The translations under genes and the position numbers were made by a program. Below, one piece after another: positions 1-6,645 of a DNA stretch of 40,375 bases. Location of the stretch: positions 2,568,202-2,608,576 of the forward strand of contig NZ_GL629647.1 of assembly GCF_000185845.1 (NCBI RefSeq). The letters are read 5' to 3'. A model generated the notes under the pieces. That model was not told the DNA's origin. It worked only from the letters and a program-made list of their open reading frames with translations, and did no database searches. How positions within the stretch are numbered: the stretch's first letter is position 1; the number at the start of each line of letters is the position of its first letter. This DNA is from Segatella salivae DSM 15606 (GTDB lineage Bacteria > Bacteroidota > Bacteroidia > Bacteroidales > Bacteroidaceae).

Positions 1-1
1 C

Positions 2-870
2 CAGGTGGCCAACAACGAACATCTCTGTGCCGTAGTCGGCTCTACGGTCATCGGTTCCAAACTGCGTGCGGCCATTACCGGCGGCAGCACGACGGCAAGC
101 ATGACTTGGACGGACTTTCATTATTACAGTGTTCAGCGTGGCATGCAACAGATAGATGCGCTGATGCACTCACGCATTGCCAACCTGTTCTTCGCCTGCT
201 ACGGACGTAGGAACGCTCAGGAACAGTGCGGAGCGGGACAGCACACGAACAACCGCACGACAGGCGGCACGGCTGAGCGTGGCATGCGGGACACTATCGG
301 CTATACGGAGGCGAGCGGCGTCAGCAGTGGCGTTACGAATAGTATCGTGGACTATGGCGTGCACCAATATGCCTGGTACAGGAGCGTAGACGAGTATGGC
401 GGTGCAGCAGTGACACAGGTGAACAACATCTGCTGTCTGGGTTACGAAGATATTTACGGCCACAAGTGGGAAATGATGGACGGCGTTGATTTGCCGAATG
501 ACAGTAACAATTATTTCAAATGGCGCATTTGGATGCCGGACGGCAGTATTCGTATGGTCAAAAGTGGCAGCAATGGCGACTGGTGGATAACTGCCGTGGC
601 GCATGGGAAATATATGGATGTTGTCCCGGTGGGCAATGTAAACGGTTCTTCATCGACCTATTACTCTGATAAATACTGGACAAGCAGCGCACAGTCCCGT
701 GTGGTCTATCGCGGCTACGACTACGCGAATGCGATGGTGGCGTTACGTGCTCGCATGCGATTACGATGCTTCGACTCGAGCACGACATCGGGTCGCGTCT
801 GGCCTTCCGCGGCAGAATCGTTAGGGCGCAAAGCGTGGCCGCGTTCAAGTCGGCTGTCGAGGTGGCGTAG
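2..870 (+). CDS. DGR variable protein, tail-fibre/C-type-lectin-fold ligand binder (5' end outside window; frame broken in VR)
   Basis: Partial phage receptor-binding-type protein; the reading frame is open to the left edge, so its start is upstream. The C-terminal part carries GYEDIYGHKWEMMDG and WTSSAQSRVVYRG, as in the C-type-lectin-like targets of DGRs. The variable repeat encodes its last part. As written, four one-base losses in the VR shift the frame, and the open frame then runs through the VR into the TR and stops at 1096 with a basic, unlikely tail. Restoring the four bases joins the upstream frame to one that reads GSRLAFRG and ends at the TAG at 868-870, the normal C-terminus for this family. 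Either the assembled consensus is wrong at hypervariable codons or this allele is dead. The family assignment is firm; the exact product is not. Confidence 0.85.
693..802 (+). repeat. DGR variable repeat (VR)
   Basis: This 110-bp stretch matches the template repeat at 1024-1137. The first 23 bases and the last 17 bases (ending in CGCGTCTGG) are identical. In between, every difference falls on a TR adenine: three AAC codons became TAC, GAC and TAC, a later AAC became TAC, another became AGC, and four AAY codons each lost one base. Non-adenine positions are unchanged. Adenine-specific change is the hallmark of DGR mutagenic retrohoming. The identical 3' end would be the initiation-of-homing region. 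Confidence 0.95.
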
Positions 871-928
871 GCGGAAAGCGGGAGCGAAGCGACAAAGCGT
901 CATGTCCGAGGAACGAGGACTTCGGAAT

Positions 929-943
929 ACGGGCGAAGCCCGT
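929..943 (+). other. Short GC hairpin downstream of VR
   Basis: A 6-bp stem ACGGGC/GCCCGT with a GAA loop, about 60 bp after the variable protein's stop. Hairpins downstream of VR aid target recognition in some DGRs (Bordetella phage), but this one lies further away than usual. It could also help end the variable-protein transcript. The role is inferred. Confidence 0.4.
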
Positions 944-961
944 CGATGTTCGCGATTTTTT

Positions 962-992
962 TCGACATCCTCGCTGAAAATGAGTACCTTTG
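962..992 (+). promoter_or_regulatory. Candidate promoter for TR RNA and RT
   Basis: TACCTTTG at 985-992 matches the Bacteroidetes -7 consensus TAnnTTTG. A TTCG about 19 bp upstream is a weak -33 element. Transcription would start near 998, about 25 bp before the TR, giving a transcript that contains the TR and continues into the RT gene. Confidence 0.55.
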
Positions 993-1023
993 TAGCTGAA
1001 AGTAATATGGCGGAAGTTCCCAT

Positions 1024-1137
1024 AGTCCCGTGTGGTCTATCGCGGCAACAACAACGCGAATGCGAATGGTGGCGTTACGTGCTCGCATGCGAATAACGAT
1101 GCTTCGAACTCGAACACGAACATCGGGTCGCGTCTGG
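1024..1137 (+). repeat. DGR template repeat (TR)
   Basis: Non-coding template for VR diversification. It contains ten AAC/AAT codons in the VR reading frame, the usual arrangement that lets adenine mutagenesis vary amino acids without making stop codons. Translated in that frame it would read RGNNNANANGG... and end IGSRL, the standard DGR template pattern. It lies between the variable gene and the RT gene. Nine of its ten AAY codons are altered in the present VR. Confidence 0.95.
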
Positions 1138-1343
1138 ACAACAACCGAAAGAAACCAAATCAGCGTACAGCGACGGGGACGTGTCCCTGATGCGGTGCTG
1201 AGGGAACGGAGCCTCACCAAAAGCGGCCACAGATGCCGGAAAGGTGAAAAATAACTTTGACAGGTAGGGTTTGGTAGGACGGAAACGTCTCGAAGAAGCC
1301 GGGCCTGAGGATTGAAGGCTTAACAGCCGAAATTGGAAAAACT
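1138..1343 (+). ncRNA. TR-RT spacer, probable part of the DGR template RNA
   Basis: About 205 bp between TR and RT without a convincing gene. In characterised DGRs the RNA downstream of TR is needed to prime and template cDNA synthesis. The stretch is GC-rich and contains short self-complementary blocks around 1170-1215 and 1280-1335. The functional reading is by analogy only. Confidence 0.45.
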
Positions 1344-2648
1344 ATGCGCAGGGAAGGATATATCATACAGGAGATAGTGGACTACGGAAACATGTCCGAG
1401 TCCTTTGATACGGTCTTGCGCGGCATGAAACGGAAACGGTGCCGCCAGGGCCGCTGGCTCCTTGCGCATAGGGAAGAGGTGATACGGGACTTGTCCCGTC
1501 AGATTGCGGACGGTACGTTCAATGTTACGGACTATCGTGAGCGGGAAATCCTCGAAAGCGGGAAGCTGCGCCGTATCCAGGTTCTCCCCATGAAAGACCG
1601 TATCGGGGTGCATGCCGTGATGAACGTTGTGGACAGGCACCTGCGGAAGCGGTTCATCCGTACTACCTCCGCAAGCATCAAGGAACGGGGTATGCATGAC
1701 CTGCTGGACTATATCCGCAGGGACTTGCGGGAAGACCCTGAAGGTACGCGGTTCTGTTACAAGTTCGACATCTCCAAGTTCTATGACAGCGTGAGACCGG
1801 ATTTCGTGATGTACTGCGTGAACAGGGTCTTCAAGGACAGGACGCTCATAGTCCTGCTTGACCGTTTCGTACACATGATGCCGAAGGGTATCAGTATCGG
1901 ACTGAGAAGCTCGCAGGGGTTGGGCAACCTGTTGTTGTCTGTATTTTTAGACCATTACCTGAAGGACAGGTGCGGCGTGCGTCATTTCTACCGCTATTGT
2001 GATGACGGCGTGGTACTCGGTAAATCGAAAGCGGAATTGTGGATGGTGCATGACATCGTGCATGAGTGCATGGAGGAGATAGGCCTGACGGTGAAGCCCA
2101 ATGAACGGGTGTTCCCCGTGAGTGAAGGTATCGACTTCCTGGGCTATGTGATATACGATGCCGGCCATGTGGAGCTGCGCAAGCGCATCAAGCAGAAGAT
2201 GGCCAGGAAAATGCACGAGGTGAAGAGTAGGAAGAGGCGGCGTGAATTGATAGCGAGCTTTTACGGCATGGCAAAACACGCTGACTGTAATATGTTGTTT
2301 AATAAATTAACAGGCAAAACAATGAGATCATTCAAGGAATTGAAGGTGGCCTACAATCCACCGGACGGCAAGAGGATGTTTCCCGGAGCCGTCGTCAGTA
2401 TCAGGGAACTGGTCAACCTGCCCGTCATCGTCAAGGATTTTGAGACGGGCATCAAGACCGAGCAGGGAGAAGACCGTTGCATCGTCGCCATCGAGCAGAA
2501 CGGAGAACCCAAGAAGTTCTTTACCAACAGTGAGGAAATGAAGAATATCCTCGCACAAATCAAGGAAATGCCGGACGGCTTCCCGTTTGAAACAACCATC
2601 AAGACGGAGACATTCGGGAAAGGCAGGACCAAGTATGTATTCACTTAG
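1344..2648 (+). CDS. DGR reverse transcriptase with C-terminal accessory domain
   Basis: This 434-residue protein copies TR RNA into adenine-mutagenised cDNA. The RT core covers about residues 40-320: first catalytic Asp in FDISKFYDS (141-149), the DGR-specific IGLRSSQ (185-191; other RTs have QG in place of IG), the catalytic YRYCDD (216-221), and FLGY (265-268). The basic end of the core reads SFYGMAKH. Residues 327-434 form an extra domain beginning MRSFKELK and ending TFGKGRTKYVFT. It lies in the same uninterrupted frame and has its own ATG at 2322, so it may once have been a separate gene. I recognise no function for it; nucleic-acid binding is a guess. No avd-type accessory gene is seen between VR and RT. 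The first ATG gives a full-length RT, but the Met at 1392 is an alternative start. Confidence 0.93.
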   Translation: MRREGYIIQEIVDYGNMSESFDTVLRGMKRKRCRQGRWLLAHREEVIRDLSRQIADGTFNVTDYREREILESGKLRRIQVLPMKDRIGVHAVMNVVDRHLRKRFIRTTSASIKERGMHDLLDYIRRDLREDPEGTRFCYKFDISKFYDSVRPDFVMYCVNRVFKDRTLIVLLDRFVHMMPKGISIGLRSSQGLGNLLLSVFLDHYLKDRCGVRHFYRYCDDGVVLGKSKAELWMVHDIVHECMEEIGLTVKPNERVFPVSEGIDFLGYVIYDAGHVELRKRIKQKMARKMHEVKSRKRRRELIASFYGMAKHADCNMLFNKLTGKTMRSFKELKVAYNPPDGKRMFPGAVVSIRELVNLPVIVKDFETGIKTEQGEDRCIVAIEQNGEPKKFFTNSEEMKNILAQIKEMPDGFPFETTIKTETFGKGRTKYVFT

Positions 2649-2658
2649 AAAAAAAGAC

Positions 2659-3144
2659 ATGCAAAGAGTAGAAGGAGCTGCCGGTGTCAAGCTGATGGAG
2701 TGTGTCAGCCCGGCAAGGAACAAGTGGCGCGTCCGCTGGGACGTGCACGAAAAAAGCAATGGAGCCGCAGACTACATGGAAACGGAATTCGACCATAGAC
2801 CAAATGACGAGGAAATCAAGGAAACCGTCATCGACTGGTACAACAACCAGACAGATCGGGCTATCCTCTCAGGATTCAGTTACGAGGGCAATACCGTGTG
2901 GCTGTCGACGGAGAACCAGTTCAACTACAAGGCGGCCTATGACCTTGCCAGACAGTCCGACGGTGCCACGCTTCCGGTGAAGTTCAAGTTCGGTTCCGAC
3001 GAAAAGCCGGTGTACCGCGTATTTGAGAACATGGAAGACCTTACGGACTTCTATACGAAAGCCATGCGCTACATTCTGGAAACGCTGGATGCCGGCTGGA
3101 AGATGAAAGACGCGTTCGATTTGGAACAATACCGGATTGAATAA
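2659..3144 (+). CDS. Conserved phage hypothetical protein downstream of DGR RT
   Basis: A 161-residue soluble protein with no signal peptide or membrane segment. It begins directly after the RT stop; an in-frame ATG at 2635 would overlap the RT end by 14 bp. The sequence is acidic and rich in aromatics, with DWYNNQTDRAILSGF near residue 55 and a helical C-terminal half (MEDLTDFYTKAMRYI). It resembles the C-terminal part of DUF4376-type phage proteins in the pattern that pairs a 'DRAILSGF' segment with a terminal helix, but I cannot confirm this. Close spacing to the RT suggests cotranscription, so a part in tail-fibre assembly or in the DGR is possible but unproven. Confidence 0.7.
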   Translation: MQRVEGAAGVKLMECVSPARNKWRVRWDVHEKSNGAADYMETEFDHRPNDEEIKETVIDWYNNQTDRAILSGFSYEGNTVWLSTENQFNYKAAYDLARQSDGATLPVKFKFGSDEKPVYRVFENMEDLTDFYTKAMRYILETLDAGWKMKDAFDLEQYRIE

Positions 3145-3161
3145 ACTCTGAAGACTGCCCT

Positions 3162-3303
3162 CGGGGGTAGGGCGTTAAAAAGCCCCCGGCCTGTTAAAAT
3201 AGTCGTCTCACTTACTATTAAACAACACACCCATAAGATGCTGACCGGGGGCCGATACCCTCTGCCACATCTTATGGGCTTTTTGTTGTTTAATAAGTGA
3301 GAC
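3162..3303 (-). ncRNA. Candidate structured small RNA (long imperfect palindrome) on minus strand
   Basis: Positions 3205-3240 and 3268-3303 are imperfect inverted repeats about 36 bp long, both bounded by GTCTCACTTA, enclosing a 27-bp loop. On the minus strand a TATCTTTG box at 3315-3308 would start a transcript almost exactly at the first base of the palindrome. The loop carries GGCCCCCGG. The minus strand downstream (3191-3178) reads GCCGGGGGCTTTTT, so the loop can pair with a sequence just before a T-run. This fits an autonomously transcribed RNA with its own terminator and a loop-tail interaction. No coding potential is seen. It may instead be a miniature insertion or a bidirectional terminator. 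Confidence 0.45.
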
Positions 3304-3330
3304 ACTGCAAAGATACAAAATTTTGTGAAT

Positions 3331-3573
3331 ATGAAGATAATAGAGGTCTTGAAATTTAACAGGGAGCTGATAAATAGGCTCAAAATGTCTGGTATAAGGC
3401 TGGAGGATGCTGAATATGTGGACTTATACGCCGATTACACCACGCTGCTGGGGCGCGGCGAGAAAGTGTCGTATATCGTAGCCCGGTTGTCTGAAAAGTA
3501 TGCGATAAGCGAACGCAAGGTGTACGGACTCATCAAGCGCTTTCAAAGCGACTGCAAAACGCTTGCAGTGTGA
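3331..3573 (+). CDS. Small HTH-like phage protein
   Basis: An 80-residue protein from the ATG at 3331; a GTG two codons earlier is the alternative start. The C-terminal half (VSYIVARLSEKYAISERKVYGLIKRF) looks like a helix-turn-helix of the Mor/C-activator or sigma-like kind, rich in helix formers with a turn at AIS. It sits right after the palindrome and before the methylase, so it may regulate late or modification genes, as Mor/C and Com do in Mu. That role is inferred from position and helix pattern only. Confidence 0.6.
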   Translation: MKIIEVLKFNRELINRLKMSGIRLEDAEYVDLYADYTTLLGRGEKVSYIVARLSEKYAISERKVYGLIKRFQSDCKTLAV

Positions 3574-3639
3574 TTTGGTACGAATGTTCTTCTGGCTCAC
3601 CGAATATAGCGAACTTTGCCATACCAATTTAGTGAGACA

Positions 3640-4470
3640 ATGAGAAGACAATACCTTTCGGCACCGCTTCCTTTTCAGGGACAGAAGCGGATGTTTGCCA
3701 AGGAGTACATCAAGGTACTCCGGCAGTTCCCTGACAATACGACCTTCGTGGACCTGTTCGGTGGCAGTGGATTGTTGTCACATATCGCCAAGTGCCAAAA
3801 ACCGGACTCCACCGTGGTATATAATGATTTCGACGGTTACAGGCTTCGGCTGGAGCATATTCCGCAGACGAATGAACTGTTGGCGGAACTGAGGAAAATC
3901 GTGGACGTACCACGGCACAAGCCAATATTGGGAGAGGCGCGGGAACGCGTACTGTCCTGCATACTCAGGCATGAGCGTACCCACGGATATGTCGATTATA
4001 TAACGCTGTCCTCGTCGGTAATGTTCTCAATGAAGTATGCTACCGAATTCTCCGACTTTGAGAAAGAGACACTGTACAACAACATCAAGGCTGCCGACTA
4101 TCCGTCTTGCAGCGACTATCTCGACGGGCTGACCATTACCTCTTGTGATTATAAAGAGGTGTTTGAGCGATACAAGGATGTGCCGGGTGTAGTTTTCCTC
4201 GTCGATCCCCCATACCTGAGTACGGATAGCAAGACCTACAAGATGTACTGGAAGCTATCTGACTACCTTGACGTGTTGACCGTCCTCTCCGGACATCGGT
4301 TCATTTACTTCACCTCGAACAAGTCTTCCATAGTGGAGCTTTGTGAATGGATAGGTAAGAACAAGCTCATCGGTAACCCCTTTGAGAACTGTCACCGCAG
4401 AGAGTTCAATGCCCACATGAATTATAATGCGTCCTATACGGACATCATGCTCTATACGGACGTTGCTTGA
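3640..4470 (+). CDS. Phage DNA adenine-N6 methyltransferase, D12/Dam class
   Basis: This 276-residue protein transfers a methyl group from SAM to adenine N6. The N-terminal LPFQGQKR (10-17) and FVDLFGGSG (36-44) form the SAM-binding motif I, YNDFD (61-65) follows, and DPPY (189-192) is the catalytic motif IV. The length is normal for Dam. The ATG at 3640 starts MRRQYLSAPLPFQGQK, directly giving the family N-terminus, so an upstream in-frame start at 3616 is less likely. It is followed after 25 bp by the thymidylate-synthase-fold gene. No restriction endonuclease is nearby, so it is an orphan phage methylase, probably for protection or gene timing. Its target sequence cannot be read from the protein. 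Confidence 0.92.
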   Translation: MRRQYLSAPLPFQGQKRMFAKEYIKVLRQFPDNTTFVDLFGGSGLLSHIAKCQKPDSTVVYNDFDGYRLRLEHIPQTNELLAELRKIVDVPRHKPILGEARERVLSCILRHERTHGYVDYITLSSSVMFSMKYATEFSDFEKETLYNNIKAADYPSCSDYLDGLTITSCDYKEVFERYKDVPGVVFLVDPPYLSTDSKTYKMYWKLSDYLDVLTVLSGHRFIYFTSNKSSIVELCEWIGKNKLIGNPFENCHRREFNAHMNYNASYTDIMLYTDVA

Positions 4471-4495
4471 ATTATATTCTAATACCGTTTGAACG

Positions 4496-5134
4496 ATGAA
4501 CAAATACTATCAGACACTGGGAAAGATTTTGGAACGAGGAAAGATCCAGACTAATAAGAAAGGCAATATCCGCTATTTGCTCAATGAGCAGCTGTCGTTG
4601 TCTCCAGCCGACCTGCTTGATATATTTGAGAGCCACGGCATAGCACGCAAGAAGTTGAAGAATGAACTACAGCTGTTCATGCAAGGTGAGCGGCTGGTGG
4701 AGAAATATCGCGAGGCTGGTATCAACTGGTGGGACTATTGTGGGAGCGTGCTTGTGAACAGTTATCCGACCTATTTTGAGAAGTTGCCGCCGTTGATTGT
4801 GAGGATAAACCGCGAGAAGCGCAACTCAAAGAACTATGTGCTGTTCCTCGGCGAGACAGGTGCAGAGAGCAACCAGGCACCATGCCTGAGCCTGGTGCAG
4901 TTCCAGATAGACGAGGGCGAACTGGTCTTGTCAGCCTATCAGCGAAGCAGTGACGCAAACCTTGGACTGCCGGCAGATATATACCACCTCTATCTCATGG
5001 CACGGCAGATAGACCTGCCGCTGAAGAACATAACGCTGAACCTCGGGAATGTGCACATATACGAGAATAACTTGGAGCGCACGAGGTTGCTGCTTGATGG
5101 TGATGAGAATGTAAAGTTCGACTTGAATGTCTGA
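4496..5134 (+). CDS. Thymidylate-synthase-fold protein, predicted dCMP (hydroxy)methylase
   Basis: This 212-residue protein matches the thymidylate synthase fold though shorter than ThyA (264 in E. coli). Landmarks align with ThyA at conserved spacing: Glu57 in NELQLFMQG (ThyA E58), Cys130 in APC (nucleophile C146), then QRSSDANLGLPAD with Arg150 exactly 20 residues after the cysteine (R166), and HIY at 187-189 (H207, Y209). The residue matching ThyA Asn177, 31 after the cysteine, is Asp161. Asp at this position marks dCMP specificity in T4 dCMP hydroxymethylase and in engineered synthases. The predicted substrate is therefore dCMP rather than dUMP. The DRTGTGT phosphate loop of ThyA is replaced by TNKKGNI. 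Last gene before the phage end, next to Dam: likely a DNA modification pair. Whether it adds methyl or hydroxymethyl cannot be told. Confidence 0.8.
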   Translation: MNKYYQTLGKILERGKIQTNKKGNIRYLLNEQLSLSPADLLDIFESHGIARKKLKNELQLFMQGERLVEKYREAGINWWDYCGSVLVNSYPTYFEKLPPLIVRINREKRNSKNYVLFLGETGAESNQAPCLSLVQFQIDEGELVLSAYQRSSDANLGLPADIYHLYLMARQIDLPLKNITLNLGNVHIYENNLERTRLLLDGDENVKFDLNV

Positions 5135-5155
5135 AATGTAATGAAGAATAAACAG

Positions 5156-5187
5156 CAAAACGCCCCAGAGAAATCTGAGGCGTTTTG
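5156..5187 (+). terminator. Rho-independent terminator of the phage right-end genes
   Basis: The stem CAAAACGCC...GGCGTTTTG, with inner AGA/TCT pairs and a GAAA loop, lies 22 bp after the last phage gene. A/T runs at both feet make it usable in both directions. Confidence 0.8.
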
Positions 5188-5211
5188 CATTATGGGGGGG
5201 ACCTGAAAAAA

Positions 5212-5282
5212 GAACGTTTCGTTTTACGAGGCGGAACGCTTCGTTTTATTTTTTCGGAACGCTTCGTTTTGCGGATTATACA
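5212..5282. repeat. Probable right end of the transposable phage: three spaced repeats and terminal CA
   Basis: GAACGTTTCGTTTTA (5212), GAACGCTTCGTTTTA (5234) and GAACGCTTCGTTTTG (5257) recur at 22- and 23-bp spacing, each with an AACG-N3-CGTT core. The last repeat lies 12 bp from CA at 5281-5282. Mu ends carry several ~22-bp transposase-binding sites and finish in CA. The flanking TTTAT (5283-5287) would be the target duplication if it is 5 bp. The left end is outside the window, so this is not confirmed. Confidence 0.65.
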
Positions 5283-5305
5283 TTTATATGAACAGACAGT
5301 AGAAA

Positions 5306-5809
5306 ATGGACGAAAAGGCCTATGAACATATAGTACAACTTGCAAGACCTGAGATTGAAAGTATCGTCAGAAGGTTTTTTGTTTCCCTACAAATGGAAGA
5401 GGAAATTGACGATGTTGTACAGGAAGTTCTCATCTTGTTGTGGCGCTATCGTGACCGACTTGACGAGGTCGAAAGGCTTGAAGCGTGGGTTAATCGCATG
5501 TCACGTAATCATTGCGTTTCACGCTATCGACAACTCAAAAGAAAGGGAAACGTGTCGCTTTCTGACCGAGATTTCATGGCTTCTGATAGTGCTTCTGCCA
5601 TGTTGGAAGATACAGAATGGGGGCAAATGGGCCTTCGGTTGTTTAATCAATTGCCTAAAGCCACACGTAAAATCCTTTATCTTCGTAATGTGGAAGGGAT
5701 GACTTTAGATGATATTGCACTGCTTTTTAACCGACCGAAAACAAGCATTAAGACGTCTATTTCGGCTGCCCGCAAACAAATAACTGACCAATTAAAGCGA
5801 TTGAGATGA
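5306..5809 (+). CDS. ECF-type RNA polymerase sigma factor
   Basis: This 167-residue sigma-70 family protein directs RNA polymerase to stress- or signal-dependent promoters. Region 2 covers about residues 20-75 (DDVVQEVLILLWRYRDRLDE, then EAWVNRMSRNHCVSRYR). Region 4 covers about residues 115-165 (LPKATRKILYLRNVEGMT, then DDIALLFNRPKTSIKTSI, the recognition helix). The ATG is the only start giving the usual N-terminus, since a stop lies just upstream. Its stop overlaps the next gene by 4 bp (ATGA), so the two are translationally coupled. The phage end lies 23 bp before the start and no host promoter fits in that space, so the native promoter has probably been displaced. Confidence 0.93.
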   Translation: MDEKAYEHIVQLARPEIESIVRRFFVSLQMEEEIDDVVQEVLILLWRYRDRLDEVERLEAWVNRMSRNHCVSRYRQLKRKGNVSLSDRDFMASDSASAMLEDTEWGQMGLRLFNQLPKATRKILYLRNVEGMTLDDIALLFNRPKTSIKTSISAARKQITDQLKRLR

Positions 5810-6537
5810 ACCAAACAACGATAGATAACAAGGCAGAACGCATGGCGTTAATACAGCGTTTTCTCAATGCAGAGACTTCTGTTGAGGAAGAAAAGGAGCT
5901 TAGCGGTTACTTCGCTACACATCAACCGGATGATGACGAACGTGAGGTGGCGCTGTTATGCAACATCATTTGCAATACTTTTGCCTTTGAAGAAGAGGAC
6001 GAAAGTGACCTTTCTGAGGAATATGAAGCGATCATTCAGGGGCGAAAGTCACTGAAATCAAAGAAACTTATCGTTTATTTTTCGGGCATTGCAGCCTCAA
6101 TCCTGGTGCTGTTTGCAATTAGTTTTTATCTGAAATCCAATCAAACCGCAGTTGTTTCTAAGCTTTCGACGATAGAAAAGCATACCACCGGAAAGGCTAT
6201 GGCACTTGTCTCGCCTGATTCCGTGAGTCAAAAAGCGATTGAAAATGATTCTATTTTTGGGACAATAAAGGCTAAAACTCCATATAAAACGAAACAGAAT
6301 GTCAGCCCTAAGCAGGTAAAAAAGTCGATAAAAGAGCGACTTTCTACTCCAGAAATGATAGGCAGAGTGCGTTATTTAGCCGATATTGCCCTTAAAAAAG
6401 ATAAGGAAATAGAAATGATACCGATAGGAAATGCAGCGGTGATAGTGTCAGCTGATACTGCAACTCCTTATAAATTCTTAGCAATTCCGTGTGATAATAA
6501 TGGCAATATGCAGCTGTTTGCATTAGAAGATGAGTAG
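5806..6537 (+). CDS. Putative membrane anti-sigma factor
   Basis: This 243-residue protein overlaps the sigma gene by 4 bp. The N-terminal ~85 residues are acidic, helical and cytoplasmic (SVEEEKELSGYFATHQPDDD is typical of sigma-binding domains in Bacteroidetes anti-sigmas). One membrane helix follows at about 86-108 (LIVYFSGIAASILVLFAISF). The remainder would be periplasmic and has no FecR signature that I recognise. Gene order and topology indicate that it holds the sigma factor inactive at the membrane until a periplasmic signal arrives. The signal is unknown. Confidence 0.8.
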   Translation: MNQTTIDNKAERMALIQRFLNAETSVEEEKELSGYFATHQPDDDEREVALLCNIICNTFAFEEEDESDLSEEYEAIIQGRKSLKSKKLIVYFSGIAASILVLFAISFYLKSNQTAVVSKLSTIEKHTTGKAMALVSPDSVSQKAIENDSIFGTIKAKTPYKTKQNVSPKQVKKSIKERLSTPEMIGRVRYLADIALKKDKEIEMIPIGNAAVIVSADTATPYKFLAIPCDNNGNMQLFALEDE

Positions 6538-6645
6538 GAATGGCGGGGTGTCTACTGGCAAACGGACTGGCGCTTTGATAGCAGGAGCGGGGCAATTTGG
6601 CTTTCTCCGTGTTTTAATAGAAGTTCATTTTTAAAAACATATAGT

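Larger units (their letters stand above)
1..5282. mobile_element. Right-hand part of a Mu-like transposable prophage carrying a DGR
   Basis: The segment holds a tail-fibre-like variable protein, DGR template repeat and reverse transcriptase, small phage-type genes, a Dam methylase and a thymidylate-synthase-fold protein, all on the plus strand and clearly more GC-rich than what follows. It ends in three similar direct repeats (5212, 5234, 5257) and then CA at 5281-5282. Read on the minus strand the end begins TGTATAATCC, and phage Mu ends begin TGTAT and carry spaced transposase-binding sites. Host genes start 23 bp further on. Known: transposable Bacteroides phages with DGRs exist (Hankyphage type). 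The left end, the transposase and most structural genes lie outside the window, so the Mu-like assignment is inferred from the end structure and gene content. Confidence 0.75.

Noticed and set aside
1320..1874. 184-residue minus-strand frame inside the RT gene
   Set aside because: It lies opposite conserved RT motifs and has no promoter, start context or recognisable domain.
1344..2648. Group II intron or retron reverse transcriptase
   Set aside because: The IGxxxSQ motif is DGR-specific, a matching TR/VR pair is present, and no intron domains or msr/msd-like RNA are seen.
5206..5275. Repeats upstream of the sigma gene as sigma-specific operators
   Set aside because: They lie on the phage side of the predicted CA terminus and fit transposase sites better, though this rests on the unseen left end.
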